Shown one piece after another: positions 62,585-64,000 of a stretch of 64,000 nt of DNA. Below the pieces are notes generated by a model, which saw nothing but the letters and a program-made list of their open reading frames with translations, was not told the origin of the DNA and ran no database searches. The translations under genes and the position numbers were made by a program. Every line of letters starts with the position of its first letter. The first letter of the stretch is position 1. This DNA comes from Dacryopinax spathularia (taxonomy: Eukaryota; Basidiomycota; Dacrymycetes; Dacrymycetales; Dacrymycetaceae): NCBI GenBank assembly GCA_037974965.1, contig JBBPFI010000009.1:1302001-1366000 (forward strand), written 5' to 3'.

Positions 62585-62920
62585 ATCCTACAGGGGTCTA
62601 TGGGTGAGTACGGATAGGGGTTGAGGGTAGGGTACGCCGAAAATGCGGCCCGAAACCTCCCTATCTCCCTATCTGTAACACCCATCACCTCCCCGCAGGC
62701 AAGCTCGTGATGGGTTGGCACACATTTGAACCCATCACGAGCTCGCGCGCGACGAGGTGATGGAAAAATGCTTACGAACCCATCACCTCCTCGCGCGCGA
62801 GCTCGTGATGGGTTCAAACACGTGCCAACCCATCACGAGCTCGCGCGCGAGGAGGTGAAGGGGCTGTGCTAAGCGAAAAAGCGGCCCAACCCATCACGAG
62901 CTCGCCTGCAAGCTCGTGAT
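62585..62920. repeat. Foldback repeat, copy 2 (336 bp)
   Basis: Same orientation and edges as copy 1, with an extra unit of about 50 bp in the right half (around 62805-62855). The two copies are nearly identical otherwise, implying recent spread or exchange between them. On the minus strand it is open through the junction with the large gene. Confidence 0.88.
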
Positions 62921-63132
62921 CTAGGTATGAAAGGTGTAAGGTCGGACATGGGTCGGACATACCCCCTCTGCAAAGTGAATGTGTCAGGAACGTGTCTGTG
63001 GGGTCCAGGAGGTACCAGGGGTCCCTGGAAGGTGCCAGGTGGCGTCCCCGGCCTTGGGGACAGCCCGGTTCCTGCGATATTGCGCGTCCAGTGCTGCACT
63101 ATAGGGGGGGGTATGCCACCGTGCTCTACAGC
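62921..63132. other. Spacer before the satellite
   Basis: About 210 bp of GC-rich unique-looking sequence. No gene was recognised. Confidence 0.3.
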
Positions 63133-64000
63133 ATGAATCCTGATGACTAATGGTGTTTTTTGGTGACTAATTGGGTCTGGGAGTCCAATGGACATGATTA
63201 GTCATCGCCAATCACGATTAGTCATGCGGGAATGGCACGCGGTTGCTGTTTTGGCAGGGGGTTATACGGCCCTTCATCAAAGGTACGGCACAGCGCTCTA
63301 CAGCATGATTCCTGATGACTAATCATGTTTTTAGGTGACTAATTGACCTAAAGAGCCACTCTGCACCAATTAGTCATCAAGGATCTTGCTCGGTGACAGA
63401 GAAACGGCCGCTGCAGGATATTGCAGGCGGTCAGGAATGGCACCATGTGCAGAGCAGCCCGCGCGCAGAATTCTGATGACTAATCGTGACATTTGGTGAC
63501 TAATGGACCTAAAGAGTCCGTCTGCACTGATTAGTCATTGGAAATCTTGCTTGGTGACGGAGAAATCAGCGTTGTGGGATATCCCAGTCTACAGCGATGT
63601 GCACGCACTGTCAGGCTTCCCGCAGGAAGAATTCTCACGACTAATCATGACATTTGGTGACTAATTGACTTAAAGAGCCAGTCTGCACCGATTAGTCATC
63701 AAGGAGGTTGCTCGGTGACAGAGAAACGGCCGCTGCGGGATATCCCAGGCTACAGCCATGCGCAGGCACTGCAGAGCATCCCGTAGGCAGAATCCTGATG
63801 ACTAACTGTGTTTTTTGGTGACTAATTGACCCATAGAGCCAGTCTGAACTCATTAGTCATCAGGAATCTTGCTCCGTGACGGAGAAATGGCCGCTGCGGG
63901 ATATCCCAGTCTACAGCCATGCGCACCCACCGCAGAGCATCCCGCAAGTGGAATTCTGATGACTAATCGTGTTTTTAGGTCACTAATTGACCCAAAGACC
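63133..64000. repeat. 161-bp satellite array with inverted ATGACTAAT/ATTAGTCAT motifs
   Basis: The motif TGATGACTAA (or a close variant) recurs at about 63140, 63313, 63474, 63634, 63796 and 63957, giving periods of 159-173 bp. In each complete unit a second GTGACTAAT follows some 15 bp later, and the inverted ATTAGTCAT some 30 bp after that; the remainder is GC-rich (for example GGCCGCTGCGGGATATCCCA). The array runs off the window edge. The first unit is the most divergent. Confidence 0.88.

Noticed and set aside
58283-62920. Reading the two direct repeats as LTRs of a retroelement
   Set aside because: No TG...CA ends, no target-site duplication, no reverse transcriptase, integrase or gag-like sequence between them, and the intervening gene has spliceosomal introns.
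63133-64000. CRISPR array
   Set aside because: Units are about 161 bp, repeats and spacers are not distinguishable, and the genome is eukaryotic; this is a satellite.

Overview
This window is nuclear DNA from a basidiomycete fungus. The evidence is a dense set of genes broken by many introns of about 46-62 bp with GT(A/G)NGT donors and CTNAC-like branch points, no operons, an intron-less hexose transporter, and proteins with fungal architectures (Fen2/Dal5-type permease, Lac12-type sugar transporter, Fig4, Afg2, mitochondrial N-acetylglutamate synthase). I cannot fix the class; Tremellomycetes or a nearby group is a guess. For most genes I followed the reading frame through every splice junction, and the spliced lengths came out as whole codons.

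Left part (1-29 kb), transport and metabolism: tRNA-Leu(CAG); a Fen2/Dal5-like permease; a tandem pair of isochorismatase-family hydrolases sharing all eight intron positions; the phosphoinositide phosphatase FIG4; a THUMP-type RNA methyltransferase; a membrane-anchored beta-lactamase-fold protein; an orphan membrane protein; a strongly codon-biased hexose transporter behind a 3.7-kb empty upstream region; a second, intron-rich sugar transporter; and a secreted lytic-transglycosylase-like protein.

Middle part (29-52 kb), housekeeping and genome maintenance: nibrin (NBS1) divergent from the spindle-checkpoint gene MAD2 across 316 bp; the ribosome-maturation AAA ATPase AFG2 divergent from phosphopantothenate-cysteine ligase; an AlkB-type dioxygenase; an importin-beta-3 homologue that stops before its last HEAT repeats; mitochondrial N-acetylglutamate synthase; and a two-HKD phospholipase D-like protein.

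Right part (52-64 kb), a different landscape: short tandem repeats, small orphan ORFs, a C2H2/OrsD-like zinc-finger gene cut by a foldback repeat, a large spliced gene of unknown family on the opposite strand whose 5' end is cut by a second copy of the same repeat, and a 161-bp satellite running off the window edge. This resembles subtelomeric or pericentromeric accessory DNA. The zinc-finger gene, the large unknown gene and the repeats are the best place to look for something undescribed.
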